Source of the DNA: Noviherbaspirillum saxi
GTDB taxonomy: Bacteria > Pseudomonadota > Gammaproteobacteria > Burkholderiales > Burkholderiaceae_D
DNA: 64,000 nucleotides
Assembly: GCF_003591035.1 (NCBI RefSeq)
Contig: NZ_QYUO01000001.1
Coordinates: 558,001-622,000, forward strand
Direction: 5' to 3'
The notes beneath the pieces were generated by a model, which searched no databases, was not told where the DNA came from, and saw only the letters and a program-made list of their open reading frames with translations. Numbering within the stretch: the first letter of the stretch is position 1; every line of letters starts with the position of its first letter. The translations under genes and the position numbers were made by a program. Shown piece by piece: positions 36,578 to 45,921 of this stretch.

Positions 36578-37410
36578 CTCAGAAAAATTTCAGCATCGAG
36601 TTTTATCCGCCCAAGACGCCGGAAGGGGCGGAAAAACTGCGCGTCACGCGCGCCAAACTGGCGGAATTGCATCCCAAGTATTTTTCGGTAACCTTTGGCG
36701 CCGGCGGTTCGACGCAAAAAGGCACGCTCGAAACGGTATTGGAAATTAAGCGTGAAGGACATGAAGCCGCGCCGCATCTGTCTTGCATCGGCAGCTCGCG
36801 CGAAAGCCTGCGCGCCATACTCGGCGAATACAAGGCCAATGGCATCCGTCGCGTGGTTGCCTTGCGCGGCGACCTGCCTAGCGGTTACGGTGCTTCGGGC
36901 GAATTCCGCTATGCCAACGAACTGGTGGAATTCATTCGTGCTGAAACCGGCGACTGGTTTCATATCGAAGTCGCGGCTTATCCGGAAACCCATCCGCAAG
37001 CCCGTTCGCCACAAGACGATGTGCAAAGCTTTGCACGCAAGGTCAAGGCTGGAGCGAATGCCGCAATCACCCAGTATTTCTACAATGCCGACGCGTATTT
37101 CCGCTTCGTCGACGATGCGCACAAGGCTGGCGTGGACGTACCTATCGTGGCGGGCATCATGCCGATCACCAATTACTCGCAGCTGATGCGGTTTTCCGAC
37201 ATGTGCGGCGCCGAAATCCCGCGCTGGATACGCTTGAAGCTCGCCAGCTTCGGCGACGACAGCGAATCGATCAAAGCTTTCGGTCTGGATGTGGTGACCG
37301 GATTGTGCGAGCGCTTGCTGGCCGGCGGCGTGCCGGGTATGCATTTCTATACGTTGAATCAGGCGGCGGCCACGACTGCGTTGTGGAAGCGTCTGAAGTT
37401 GTCTGAATAG
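36574..37410 (+). CDS. metF: 5,10-methylenetetrahydrofolate reductase
   Basis: 278 aa FAD enzyme making 5-methyl-THF for methionine synthesis. SIEFYPPKTPEGAEKL is the MetF start, GIRRVVALRGDLP the central motif, and GAITQYFY-like (AAITQYFYNADAYFRF) and VPIVAGIMPI follow. The ATG at 36574 overlaps the previous stop. It completes the metK-ahcY-metF methyl cycle; no methionine synthase gene is in the window. Confidence 0.96.
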   Translation: MTQKNFSIEFYPPKTPEGAEKLRVTRAKLAELHPKYFSVTFGAGGSTQKGTLETVLEIKREGHEAAPHLSCIGSSRESLRAILGEYKANGIRRVVALRGDLPSGYGASGEFRYANELVEFIRAETGDWFHIEVAAYPETHPQARSPQDDVQSFARKVKAGANAAITQYFYNADAYFRFVDDAHKAGVDVPIVAGIMPITNYSQLMRFSDMCGAEIPRWIRLKLASFGDDSESIKAFGLDVVTGLCERLLAGGVPGMHFYTLNQAAATTALWKRLKLSE

Positions 37411-37416
37411 TCGTCG

Positions 37417-37452
37417 TAGCGCTCCTTCGCCCACGCAGGGGAAGGAGCGCTA
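37417..37452. terminator. Hairpin between convergent metF and the cyclo-ligase gene
   Basis: TAGCGCTCCTTC (37417-37428), 12-base loop, GAAGGAGCGCTA (37441-37452): 12-bp perfect stem between two converging genes, suitable as a shared terminator although no U-run is present on either side. Confidence 0.55.
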
Positions 37453-37492
37453 ATGCTAATGCGCGCTAAGTTAAACCACGGAGTATTGCCAC

Positions 37493-38047
37493 TCAGTACG
37501 TTGCCGACTCCGTAATCACCGCATCCAGTGCGATGTCATGTGCATCCGGTGAAAATGTAGCCAGTGCCGATGCATAGGCAATGCCGATCGCCGCCGGACG
37601 CGGTATGCCCGCCAGCGTACGATCATAGAAACCTCCGCCATATCCGAGCCGATAGCGCATGTGATTGAATCCGATGCAGGGCACGAGCACCGTTTGCGGC
37701 GTCATGTCGATCTCGCAAGCGGGAATCGCGACGCCGTAGCTGTCCTTGCGCATGCTGTCGCCCGGTGTCCAGCGCAGGAATCGCAGCGCTGTGTTTTTTT
37801 CTACCACGACCGGCAATGCCAGCTGCACGCCGCGCGCAGCGATGATGCCGTATGCATCGCGCAGATCGGGCTCGCCGCGTATCGGCCAATACACACCAAG
37901 TACCGCAACCGGATGCGAATCCAGCCACGCGATCAGTCGTTCGCCGATCGATCGATCGGATTGGCGACGAACTTCGGGCACAATCGCTTGTCTGTCGGCA
38001 AGCAGCTCCTGTCGCAGGATGGTTTTTGTCGGGCTTGATTCTGGCAT
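37493..38047 (-). CDS. 5-formyltetrahydrofolate cyclo-ligase
   Basis: 184 aa. ATP-dependent conversion of 5-formyl-THF to 5,10-methenyl-THF. The N-terminus has ILRQELLADRQAI and the C-terminal half LVPCIGFNHMRYRLGYGGGFYDR is the family signature. It is convergent with metF, which works in the same folate pool. The upstream end is about 80 bp from the start of the divergent slt gene. Confidence 0.92.
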   Translation of the reverse strand: MPESSPTKTILRQELLADRQAIVPEVRRQSDRSIGERLIAWLDSHPVAVLGVYWPIRGEPDLRDAYGIIAARGVQLALPVVVEKNTALRFLRWTPGDSMRKDSYGVAIPACEIDMTPQTVLVPCIGFNHMRYRLGYGGGFYDRTLAGIPRPAAIGIAYASALATFSPDAHDIALDAVITESATY

Positions 38048-38128
38048 GGTGATAACGCTTTATCCGTGGTTGCGCATGCTATTCTAGAATTCGTGATTCC
38101 AGTACCTTTTTATAGAAAGCGGTATGCA

Positions 38129-40084
38129 ATGTTTGCAATGAAATGGATGGCCGGCGTGACGCTTGCCGCAGCGTCGGTTGTGCTTTTGGCACCCGTCGCG
38201 GAAGCAAAGAAAACGGCGGCTGCCGCAACCTTCGCCAACGACGATGACGCCTTCCTGGCGCTGCGCGACGCCGCGCGTAATGGTGATGCCGCACGCGCCT
38301 CCGATCTTGCTTCCCGCCTTGGCAATTATGCCATTCCTTCCTATGTCGATTATTTCCGCTTGCGGCCGCGCATCGGCAGCGCATCCGAGCAGGAGATTCG
38401 CGATTATCTGCAGCGCTACGATGGTCAGGCGATTGCCGATCGTCTGCGCAACGACTGGCTGCTCGAGCTTGGCCGCACGCGTAACTGGACGCTGTTCGAT
38501 GAGCAATACCCATTGTTTGTATTGGATGACGATACGCAGCTTAAATGCTATGCCTTGATGTCGAAAGTCGCCAAAGGTCAGAGCGTGACCGATGAAGCGC
38601 GCGCCGTCATGGTCGCTCCGCAAAATTATGGCGAAGCCTGTCCATCGCTGGTGAGCGCTCTAGCGCAGGCAGGACAATTCACCGCGGACGATGTCTGGGC
38701 TCAGATCCGCCTGATTGCGGAATCCGGCTTTCCTGGCATGATCCGCCGTCTTGCCCCGTTGACCGAGATTAGCGACACTGTATTGATGCAGGCGCTGGAA
38801 AAACCGGATGCGATCCTTGCGCGCGGCCCCGGCAGCGGACGCGCCGCGCACCAAGTCTTTATTCTCGCACTTGGCCGCAGCGCAAAAAACAATCCCACAC
38901 ACGCCGTCAATGTGCTGGTGCCTGCCGCCGATCGGCTCAATGAGCGTGAACTCGCGCAAGCCTGGGCGCAGATCGCCTTGCAGGCTTCGCTCAAGCTTGC
39001 TCCTGAAGCCGTGGTGTACTGGCATCGTACCGAGGGCGCGCCGCTGACAACCGAAGGCTATCAATGGAAGGTGCGCGCCGCCTTGCGCGCCGGCGAATGG
39101 AAACTGGTCAAGGCCACCATCGATGCGATGCCGGCCGCGCTGGCATCCGATCCCGCATGGATCTATTGGCTTGGCCGCGCCTATCGCGCCGAAGGCAAAA
39201 CTGAACTGGCGCAAAAGCAGTTCGAGAGCATCGCGGAACAGACAAATTTCTATGGACAGCTCGCGCTGGAAGAACTGGGCCGCAAGATCGTGATTCCTCC
39301 GCGTGCGCAAGCGGTGACCGCCGACGAGCTTGCTCCGATGGCAAACAATGCAGGCTTCCGCCGTGCGCTCAAATTCTTCGATCTCAACATGCGTTTCGAA
39401 GGTTATCGCGAGTGGAATTGGGAATTGCGCAAGATGAACGATCGCCAGCATCTGGCCGCTGCCGAATTCGCCCGGCAAAAGACTGTGCTTGATCGGATGG
39501 TCAATACCTCGGATCGCACCAAGACGGAATTCGACTTTACCCAGCGTTTTCCCTCGCCTTTCCGTGATGTGATGCAAGCATCGACCGAGCGCCTGGGCCT
39601 GGACATGGCATGGGTTTACGGCCTGATCCGCCAGGAATCGCGCTTCATTCTGAATGCGCGTTCGCATGTCGGCGCTTCCGGCCTGATGCAATTGATGCCG
39701 GCGACTGCGAAGTTCGTCGCACGCAAGATCGGCATGAATGACTTTTCGCAGGGGCAGGTCAACGACATCAGTACCAACATTACACTCGGCACCAATTACC
39801 TCAATATGGTGCTCAATGATCTGGACGGATCGCAGGCAATGGCGACGGCCGCATATAACGCCGGTCCGGGCCGTCCCAGAGCCTGGCGGTCCACCTTGCC
39901 GCGGGCTGTCGACGGTGCGATCTTTGCCGAGTCGATTCCCTTCAACGAAACACGGGATTACGTAAAGAAGGTGTTGTCGAATGCTACCTATTACGCTGCG
40001 CTATTCGAAGGCAAGCCGCAATCGCTGAAAGCGCGTCTTGGCATGGTTGCACCGAAGGGATTCGCTCCAAGCGACTTGCCGTGA
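38129..40084 (+). CDS. slt: Soluble lytic murein transglycosylase
   Basis: 651 aa. The signal peptide ends near residue 25 (APVAEA|KK). A long alpha-superhelical U-domain is followed by the SLT catalytic domain from about residue 490, with MAWVYGLIRQESRFILNARS (catalytic Glu), ASGLMQLMPATAKFVARKIG and TAAYNAGPGRPRAW. The start ATG 38129 has AGAAAGCGG upstream. It cuts the MurNAc-GlcNAc bond with anhydro ends. It is followed by an excellent terminator. Confidence 0.93.
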   Translation: MFAMKWMAGVTLAAASVVLLAPVAEAKKTAAAATFANDDDAFLALRDAARNGDAARASDLASRLGNYAIPSYVDYFRLRPRIGSASEQEIRDYLQRYDGQAIADRLRNDWLLELGRTRNWTLFDEQYPLFVLDDDTQLKCYALMSKVAKGQSVTDEARAVMVAPQNYGEACPSLVSALAQAGQFTADDVWAQIRLIAESGFPGMIRRLAPLTEISDTVLMQALEKPDAILARGPGSGRAAHQVFILALGRSAKNNPTHAVNVLVPAADRLNERELAQAWAQIALQASLKLAPEAVVYWHRTEGAPLTTEGYQWKVRAALRAGEWKLVKATIDAMPAALASDPAWIYWLGRAYRAEGKTELAQKQFESIAEQTNFYGQLALEELGRKIVIPPRAQAVTADELAPMANNAGFRRALKFFDLNMRFEGYREWNWELRKMNDRQHLAAAEFARQKTVLDRMVNTSDRTKTEFDFTQRFPSPFRDVMQASTERLGLDMAWVYGLIRQESRFILNARSHVGASGLMQLMPATAKFVARKIGMNDFSQGQVNDISTNITLGTNYLNMVLNDLDGSQAMATAAYNAGPGRPRAWRSTLPRAVDGAIFAESIPFNETRDYVKKVLSNATYYAALFEGKPQSLKARLGMVAPKGFAPSDLP

Positions 40085-40137
40085 TGTAGCGCTCCGCATG
40101 GACAGTTTGGCAAATGCGGGCAAAAGCTATATGCTCG

Positions 40138-40179
40138 AATGCCGCACCGCAGCGTAACAGGCCGTGGTGCGGCATTTTT
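40138..40179 (+). terminator. Rho-independent terminator of slt
   Basis: AATGCCGCACC (40138-40148) and GGTGCGGCATT (40166-40176) form an 11-bp stem, and five T follow (40175-40179). It lies 53 bp beyond the slt stop. Confidence 0.85.
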
Positions 40180-40216
40180 GCATGAACACCCGATAAGATT
40201 GGATTGGACAAGACGT

Positions 40217-40930
40217 ATGCACACCACAGAACTCGACCCGACTCTTTCGCAAACACTGGATGCCGCCGGCAAGGCAGGCTACAAGCTCATCATCGGCAAC
40301 AAAAACTATTCATCCTGGTCCATGCGGCCTTGGGTGGCGATGAAAGCCTTCGGCATTCCTTTTGAAGAAGTACGGATTTCGCTTGGTCGCGCCGATACGT
40401 CGTCCCGCATTGCACAGCATTCCAACGCAGGCCGGGTGCCGGTGCTCGTGGCGGGAGAAACCACGGTCTGGGATTCGTTGGCCATCTGTGAATTCCTGGC
40501 CGAACAATTTCCCGACAAGGCGATGTGGCCGCAGGAAATCACAGCCCGCGCCATGGCACGGTCGATATGCGCGGAAATGCATTCGGGCTTTACCGGCTTG
40601 CGTTCCGCCATGTGGATGAATGTCAAGGCCAGCTTTCCAGGCAAGGGACGCACGCCGGAAGCCCAGTCTGACATCGCCCGCATTTGCGAGATCTGGGACG
40701 ATTGCCTCGCGCGCTCCGGACCGCATCATTTCCTGTTCGGCGATTTTTCGATTGCCGATGCCTATTTCGCCCCCGTCGTCATGCGCTTTCGTACCTATGG
40801 GGTCTGGCTGGCGCCGTCGCTGCAGGCCTATGTCGACCGTGTGATTGCCCATCCCGCCGTCGCGCAATGGATGGAAGAGGCGCTGCGGGAAAGCGAGTCG
40901 CTGGAAAAGTACGATACCTATCCGGATTGA
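40217..40930 (+). CDS. Glutathione S-transferase family protein
   Basis: 237 aa with a thioredoxin-like N-domain (YKLIIGNKNYSSWSMRPWVAMKAFGIPFEE) and GST_C domain (FSIADAYFAPVVMRF). The Ser in SSWS is the expected catalytic-type residue. The start 40217 was preferred over 40139, because the earlier one lies inside the terminator of slt. It belongs to a GST subgroup with unknown substrate. The cca gene starts 10 bp later. Confidence 0.9.
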   Translation: MHTTELDPTLSQTLDAAGKAGYKLIIGNKNYSSWSMRPWVAMKAFGIPFEEVRISLGRADTSSRIAQHSNAGRVPVLVAGETTVWDSLAICEFLAEQFPDKAMWPQEITARAMARSICAEMHSGFTGLRSAMWMNVKASFPGKGRTPEAQSDIARICEIWDDCLARSGPHHFLFGDFSIADAYFAPVVMRFRTYGVWLAPSLQAYVDRVIAHPAVAQWMEEALRESESLEKYDTYPD

Positions 40931-40940
40931 TGGTCCTGCA

Positions 40941-42173
40941 ATGAAAACCTATGTCGTCGGTGGCGCTGTTCGTGATGCTTTGCTCGGTTTGCCGGTGCAG
41001 GATCATGATCATGTGGTCGTCGGCGCAACGCCGGAGCAGATGGTTGCGCAGGGTTACACGCCGGTCGGCAAGGATTTCCCGGTATTCCTCCATCCCAAGA
41101 CGCACGAGGAATATGCGCTGGCGCGTACCGAACGCAAGACCGCGCCCGGCTACAAGGGTTTCGTTTTTCATGCCGATGCCGACGTCACGCTGGAACAGGA
41201 CCTGATACGGCGCGACCTCACGATCAATGCCATGGCGCAGAGCGAAGATGGCCGGATCGTCGATCCCTTCGGCGGTCAGCCCGATCTGCAGGCAAAGCTG
41301 TTCCGCCATGTATCGGATGCCTTTGCCGAAGACCCGGTCCGCATTCTGCGGGTCGCCCGCTTTGCTGCGCGCTTCACCGGCTTTACCGTCGCGCCGGAAA
41401 CCAATGCGCTGATGCGCCATATGGTCGCGGCCGGCGAAGTCGATGCCCTGGTGCCGGAACGCGTCTGGCAGGAATTGTCGCGCGGCCTGATGGAAGCGCA
41501 GCCGTCGCGCATGTTCGCGGTGTTGCGCGATTGCGGCGCATTGGCGCGCATCCTGCCCGAGCTCGATGCGCTGTGGGGTGTTCCGCAACCGGAAAAACAT
41601 CATCCGGAAATAGACACCGGCGTGCATGTGATGATGGTGATCGACTATGCGGCGCAACAGCGCTTCAACCTGGCGATCCGTTGCGCGGCACTCATGCATG
41701 ATCTGGGCAAGGGGCTGACGCCCCCCGAAGAATGGCCAAAGCATTACGGTCATGAAGGCCGCAGCGTGCGACTGGTCGAGCAGGTATGCAGGCGCCTTAA
41801 AATTCCCAACGACTGCCGCGATCTCGCCGTCATGACCGCGCGCGAACATGGCAATGTCGCACGCGCGTTTGAACTGCGCGCCAATACCATCGTGACCCTG
41901 CTCGAACGCTGCGACGGGTTTCGCAAGCCGGAACGCTTCATCGACATGTTGCGCGCTTCCGAATGCGACCATCGCGGGCGCACTGGATTCGCCGATCAGC
42001 CGTTTCCGCAGGCGGCCTATCTCGAAGTTGCCTTGCGAGCCGCGCAATCAGTCAGGTCCGGCGAGGTGGCACGCCGCTACAAGGATCAGCCGCAAAAGAT
42101 CCCGGAAGCCATTCATGCGGCGCGAGTCGAAGCGGTTGCTGAAGTGGTCGATACGACGCGGCGTACGCTCTGA
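40941..42173 (+). CDS. cca: Multifunctional CCA tRNA nucleotidyltransferase
   Basis: 410 aa. The head domain has YVVGGAVRDALLGLP and DHDHVVVGAT with catalytic acids, then the neck (RILRVARFAARF) and an HD domain (AALMHDLGKGLTP). The length and HD domain match the enteric Cca with phosphatase and phosphodiesterase activities. It adds or repairs the CCA ends of tRNA. Start ATG 40941 is just after the GST gene. Confidence 0.94.
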   Translation: MKTYVVGGAVRDALLGLPVQDHDHVVVGATPEQMVAQGYTPVGKDFPVFLHPKTHEEYALARTERKTAPGYKGFVFHADADVTLEQDLIRRDLTINAMAQSEDGRIVDPFGGQPDLQAKLFRHVSDAFAEDPVRILRVARFAARFTGFTVAPETNALMRHMVAAGEVDALVPERVWQELSRGLMEAQPSRMFAVLRDCGALARILPELDALWGVPQPEKHHPEIDTGVHVMMVIDYAAQQRFNLAIRCAALMHDLGKGLTPPEEWPKHYGHEGRSVRLVEQVCRRLKIPNDCRDLAVMTAREHGNVARAFELRANTIVTLLERCDGFRKPERFIDMLRASECDHRGRTGFADQPFPQAAYLEVALRAAQSVRSGEVARRYKDQPQKIPEAIHAARVEAVAEVVDTTRRTL

Positions 42174-42253
42174 ACACTGTCATGACTTCCGGCGGCACAT
42201 AAAGGGCTTGGGGAGCCATCGATGATGACGGGACAAAATATCGATGGCAATCC

Positions 42254-42350
42254 GTTTACACCTGTCTGCTTTGCTTTACAGTACTATTGCCGTCGCCTAA
42301 GATGCGACGGCCGTTAGGCTGTGACCGAAGGAGTGCCCTTCGCGCCGTCG
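42254..42350 (+). promoter_or_regulatory. Candidate promoter and structured leader of the TPP-enzyme gene
   Basis: TTTACA (42254-42259) and TACAGT 16 bases later could be -35 and -10. Just after, GCCGTCGC (42289-42296) pairs with GCGACGGC (42304-42311), 8 bp. The CGACGGC part can also pair with GCCGTCG at 42344-42350, giving two exclusive forms. A GAAGG/CCTTC hairpin lies between. The leader is about 100 bases. Not similar to the TPP riboswitch or another class I recognise. Confidence 0.35.
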
Positions 42351-42389
42351 GAGATCGGTGGCTGAACTCATCATCCAGGATATTCCCGC

Positions 42390-44165
42390 ATGCGCTTTAC
42401 TGATTCACTCGCATCCAATGATGCGGGTTGGCCGGAACAACAGCCATCCTCCCCGCTCAATATCGCGGGCCTGCTGGTCGCCTACCTCGAACAGCTCGGT
42501 GTCGAGCATGTGTTTGGCGTGCCGGGTGGTGCGATCGAGCCCTTATACAATGCCCTCGCCCAGAGCAGTCGACGCGGCGGACCGCGCCCTGTGGTTGCGC
42601 GTCATGAAGCAGGGGCGGCATTCATGGCCGACGGTTATACCCGCGAAACCGGCCGGATAGGGGTGTGCTGTGCGACGTCCGGCCCTGGAGCAACCAATCT
42701 GATCACCGGCGTGGCATGCGCCTACGACAACGGCATTCCCATGCTGGTCATTACCGGCCAGCCGGCATTGCCAGGATTCGGCAAGCGCGCGCTGCAGGAA
42801 TCGTCGTGCACCGGTATCAATACCCTGGCGATGTTCCGTCATTGCACCCGGTACAATTCCCTGATTTCGCATCCCGAACAGCTCGAAGCGAAGCTGATCG
42901 CGGCCCTGATGCGGGCAACGCGCACACCGCGCGGACCGGTTCATCTCAGCATCCCGCTTGATATCCTGAAAAGCCCGGCGGCGGTGGCCGCGCCTTCCTA
43001 CGACTTGCGCACCATGCTTCAGCCCTCTTCGATGCTGGACGGGCAGGCGGTGGAAAGGCTGGCGCAATTGCTCGATCAGGCCGTTAATCCGGTGTTTCTG
43101 GTCGGCGGCTGGTGCGGCGAAGCGATCGCATCGATCCTGAGCCTGGCCGAACGCAGGCGCGCGGCGTTTGTGACGACGCCCGACGGCAAGGGACTGGTCG
43201 ATCCGCGCCATCCCTTGTATCGGGGCGTATTCGGTTTTGCCGGCCATGCATCGGCGGAAGCCGTCCTGCGCGACACGTCGGTGGACCTGATCCTTGCCAT
43301 CGGCAGCAGCATGAATGAATGGACCAGCAGTGGCTGGAGCGATTCGCTGCTCAATACCCGCCTCGTGCATATCGATGAATCGGATGATCATCTGGCGCGC
43401 ACGCCAATGGCGAAATTGCATGTATCCGGCCGCATCCTGACCATCTTCGAACGCCTGCACGAGCATTTCGAAGCGCGTCAACACCTGTCGCCGGCATTGA
43501 CCGAACCGCGTCTGGCCGCGCTGCCGGCGGTTGCCGCGCAAGCGCCCGCCGGCCCGGTCAAGCCGCAACAACTGATGCATGAGCTGGGACGATTGTTTCC
43601 TGCCACGACACGGTATCTGGCCGACGCCGGCAACAGCGTCGCCTGGGCGGTCCATCATCTCTCCCCCCAAATCGAACATCCGGACGAACGCGGTCCCGAC
43701 AGCATCGGCGGCTGGCTGCGCACCACAATGGATTTCGCCCCCATGGGATGGGCCATCGGCGGGGCCGTCGGCACTGCCCTTGGCAACCCGGATGGGCCGG
43801 TGGTGTGCATCACCGGCGACGGCAGCATGCTGATGAACGGGCAAGAGCTATCGGTCGCGGTTGCTGAAAGATTGACCGTGATCTTTGTCGTGCTCAATGA
43901 TGCTGCGCTCGGCATGGTCAAGCATGGACAGCGGCTGGCCGGTGCGGAAGCCATCGCCTTCGCGTTGCCGCCAACCGATTTCGCCATGCTGGCCAGGGCT
44001 CAGGGTGCAGCTGCCTACACCATCCGGAATGCGGCGGATCTGGCGGCGCTGGATATCGACGCCATTTCCCGGCACCCGGGCCCGACCCTGCTTGACGTGC
44101 AGATCGATGCGGAAGAAGTGCCGCCGATCGGCGTGCGCATGCGGGTGCTCGGCACCGCAATGTAA
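42390..44165 (+). CDS. Thiamine-diphosphate-dependent enzyme, acetolactate-synthase-like
   Basis: 591 aa with three TPP-enzyme domains. N-domain: VEHVFGVPGGAIEP, RHEAGAAFMADGYTRETG with catalytic Glu, and CCATSGPGATNLITG. The middle domain is FAD/NAD-type. C-domain: GDGSMLMNGQELSVAVAERLTVIFVVLND holding the Mg-TPP site GDGS-N26-N. Homologous to the catalytic subunit of acetohydroxyacid synthase and to glyoxylate carboligase, but no regulatory subunit gene is near. Followed by two citrate-synthase-like genes, so a special pathway is probable; substrate unknown. Confidence 0.88.
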   Translation: MRFTDSLASNDAGWPEQQPSSPLNIAGLLVAYLEQLGVEHVFGVPGGAIEPLYNALAQSSRRGGPRPVVARHEAGAAFMADGYTRETGRIGVCCATSGPGATNLITGVACAYDNGIPMLVITGQPALPGFGKRALQESSCTGINTLAMFRHCTRYNSLISHPEQLEAKLIAALMRATRTPRGPVHLSIPLDILKSPAAVAAPSYDLRTMLQPSSMLDGQAVERLAQLLDQAVNPVFLVGGWCGEAIASILSLAERRRAAFVTTPDGKGLVDPRHPLYRGVFGFAGHASAEAVLRDTSVDLILAIGSSMNEWTSSGWSDSLLNTRLVHIDESDDHLARTPMAKLHVSGRILTIFERLHEHFEARQHLSPALTEPRLAALPAVAAQAPAGPVKPQQLMHELGRLFPATTRYLADAGNSVAWAVHHLSPQIEHPDERGPDSIGGWLRTTMDFAPMGWAIGGAVGTALGNPDGPVVCITGDGSMLMNGQELSVAVAERLTVIFVVLNDAALGMVKHGQRLAGAEAIAFALPPTDFAMLARAQGAAAYTIRNAADLAALDIDAISRHPGPTLLDVQIDAEEVPPIGVRMRVLGTAM

Positions 44166-44182
44166 ATAAACACCGGCCATTC

Positions 44183-45004
44183 ATGAAAGACAAGGAATTG
44201 AGCGAAAGACCGCTACCGCTGATCCATACCGAGATCTGGCAGGAAGAACCCGAACCCGGAAATCGCTTTGCGACTCGTGCCGCGTATTGCCGTGGCTATG
44301 ACGTGTACGGCGAAATGGTGGGCAATGCGCGCTGGGTCGAGATGCTGTTCCTTCTGTTTCGCCCCGAGTTGCCCACTCCGGCTGCGCTCGATCTGCTCGA
44401 AGCGCTGGCGGTCGGCCTGGCCAATCCCGGTCCGCGCGATCCTTCGGTGCATGCCGCCATGTGCGGCGGCATTGCCGGCTCGAACGCAGCCGCTTCACTG
44501 ATGGCCGCGCTGGGCGTCGGGGCGGGGCGCTATCACGGCGCGCGCGATGTGCATGATGCAATGCTGCTCTGGGCGCAATGCGGGATGGATGCCGACGCAT
44601 GGAAGAGCGGAGCGGCGAACACTCCCCGATCGAGCGCCGATGTATGGCCGCAAGCCGAGCATCCGCCGGGATTCGAGCCGCATGCAAAGACGGCGGCCGG
44701 CGCTACCTGCGCGTTGCTCGACGCCCTGGCGCGGATTGAGGGCACGCCACGTCTGCGCTGGTTGCAGCAGCAGCGCCGCGCCTTGGAAGAAGCGCTGGAC
44801 ATGGGCCTGGAAATGAGCGGCGTCGCTGCGGCGGCGTTTGCCGATCTGGGTTTTAACCCTGCCGAGGGCGAAATGCTGTATCTGTTGCTGCGCCTGCCGG
44901 GCGCCGCCGCCCATGCATTGGAACAGCAGCGCAAGGATTACACCCAATTCCCGTTCTATCCAGTCGAACTGGAAGACGACCCCGCGCGCAAGGAGGCAAC
45001 ATGA
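44183..45004 (+). CDS. Citrate-synthase/citryl-CoA-lyase-like protein, first of a pair
   Basis: 273 aa. The pattern GYDVYGEMVGNARWVEMLFLLF, DPSVHAAMCGGIAGSNAAAS and GVGAGRYHGARDVHDAM fits the small citrate-synthase-like (citryl-CoA lyase) group. The HGG block is HGAR, the GFGHP block reads PPGFEPHAK, and the later Asp block lies in LEMSGVAAAAFADLGF where the acid is missing. So activity as a classical citrate synthase is doubtful. It ends with a four-base overlap with the next, similar, gene (ATGA 45001-45004). Confidence 0.75.
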   Translation: MKDKELSERPLPLIHTEIWQEEPEPGNRFATRAAYCRGYDVYGEMVGNARWVEMLFLLFRPELPTPAALDLLEALAVGLANPGPRDPSVHAAMCGGIAGSNAAASLMAALGVGAGRYHGARDVHDAMLLWAQCGMDADAWKSGAANTPRSSADVWPQAEHPPGFEPHAKTAAGATCALLDALARIEGTPRLRWLQQQRRALEEALDMGLEMSGVAAAAFADLGFNPAEGEMLYLLLRLPGAAAHALEQQRKDYTQFPFYPVELEDDPARKEAT

Positions 45005-45804
45005 ACGGCCCCATATTGCTCGAATCGCATGTCGGCATCCTGCGCACGCGCGTCGGCGCCTGCTGGCCGGGCAGCCGCGCGGTGTTTCGCGGCGTCGACC
45101 TGCATCAGGAATTCAACGACGCGGACTGGATGGCGCTGTACCTGTACGGCATCACCGGTCGCCGCTTCACGGCGCAACAAGTCAGGCTGCTGCATGGCAT
45201 CTGGGTCAACACCAGCTATCCGGATACCCGGCTCTGGAATAATCGTGTTGCCGCGCTGGCCGGCAGCGTGCGCAGTTCGCCGGTGCTGGGCGTGGCAGCG
45301 GCGCTGGCGGTGTCCGAAGCCCGCATTTACGGCGGCGGGCCCGGCTTGCGGGCGATCGATTTTTTCCAGCGGGCCGGGCGGGCAGTCGACGCCGGCCAGT
45401 CGCTGCGTGCATTTGTGGAACAAGAACTGGCCGCGCGCTATATCTACGGCTATGGTCGCCCGATCGACGCGCATGACGAGCGCCTGCCGTGGCTGGGCGG
45501 TCTGGCGCGGTCGCTGGGACTGGCCGAAGGGCGCTTCTTCAAGATGGCGTTCGAGGTCGAGCAGACCCTGGCCGAGCTCGGCAAGCCTTCGCTGAAAATG
45601 AATTATGCGGCGATGACGGCGGCTCTCGGTGCGGATATGGGACTGTCGCCGCGTGAATTCCAGTTGTTCCGCGTGCCGCTTTTTCTGGCCGGGATGCCGC
45701 CCTGCTTGGTGGAGGCTGCCGAAAAACCGGAAGGTGCACTCTTTCCGACTCCCTGTGACGGTGTTGCTTACACTGGGCCGGGCAAGCGGTCATGGCGAAA
45801 GTGA
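45001..45804 (+). CDS. Citrate-synthase/citryl-CoA-lyase-like protein, second of a pair
   Basis: 267 aa paralogue. YPDTRLWNNRVAALAGSVRS, VSEARIYGGGPGLRAIDFF, and YIYGYGRPIDAHDERLPWL follow the citrate synthase order; here the His of GxGHP is Arg, and the catalytic Asp region NxDF is MNYAAM, with Asn instead of Asp. The two proteins may form a heteromer in which each has part of the site, or may have a new lyase or ligase function. Overlapping reading frames suggest equal production. Confidence 0.72.
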   Translation: MNGPILLESHVGILRTRVGACWPGSRAVFRGVDLHQEFNDADWMALYLYGITGRRFTAQQVRLLHGIWVNTSYPDTRLWNNRVAALAGSVRSSPVLGVAAALAVSEARIYGGGPGLRAIDFFQRAGRAVDAGQSLRAFVEQELAARYIYGYGRPIDAHDERLPWLGGLARSLGLAEGRFFKMAFEVEQTLAELGKPSLKMNYAAMTAALGADMGLSPREFQLFRVPLFLAGMPPCLVEAAEKPEGALFPTPCDGVAYTGPGKRSWRK

Positions 45805-45921
45805 AATCCGTTCTGGCAAGCTGTTGCGGGCGTGTGAAAAATTTGCTCCCCGGAATGGACTGATGAAGACCGTTGCACTAGACTGTTACCGCATTGCACA
45901 ACAACAAGAGTGAGGGAACCG

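Noticed and set aside
42254..42389. TPP riboswitch before the TPP enzyme gene
   Set aside because: The conserved CUGAGA and other TPP aptamer blocks are not present; also TPP-using enzymes are seldom controlled by it.
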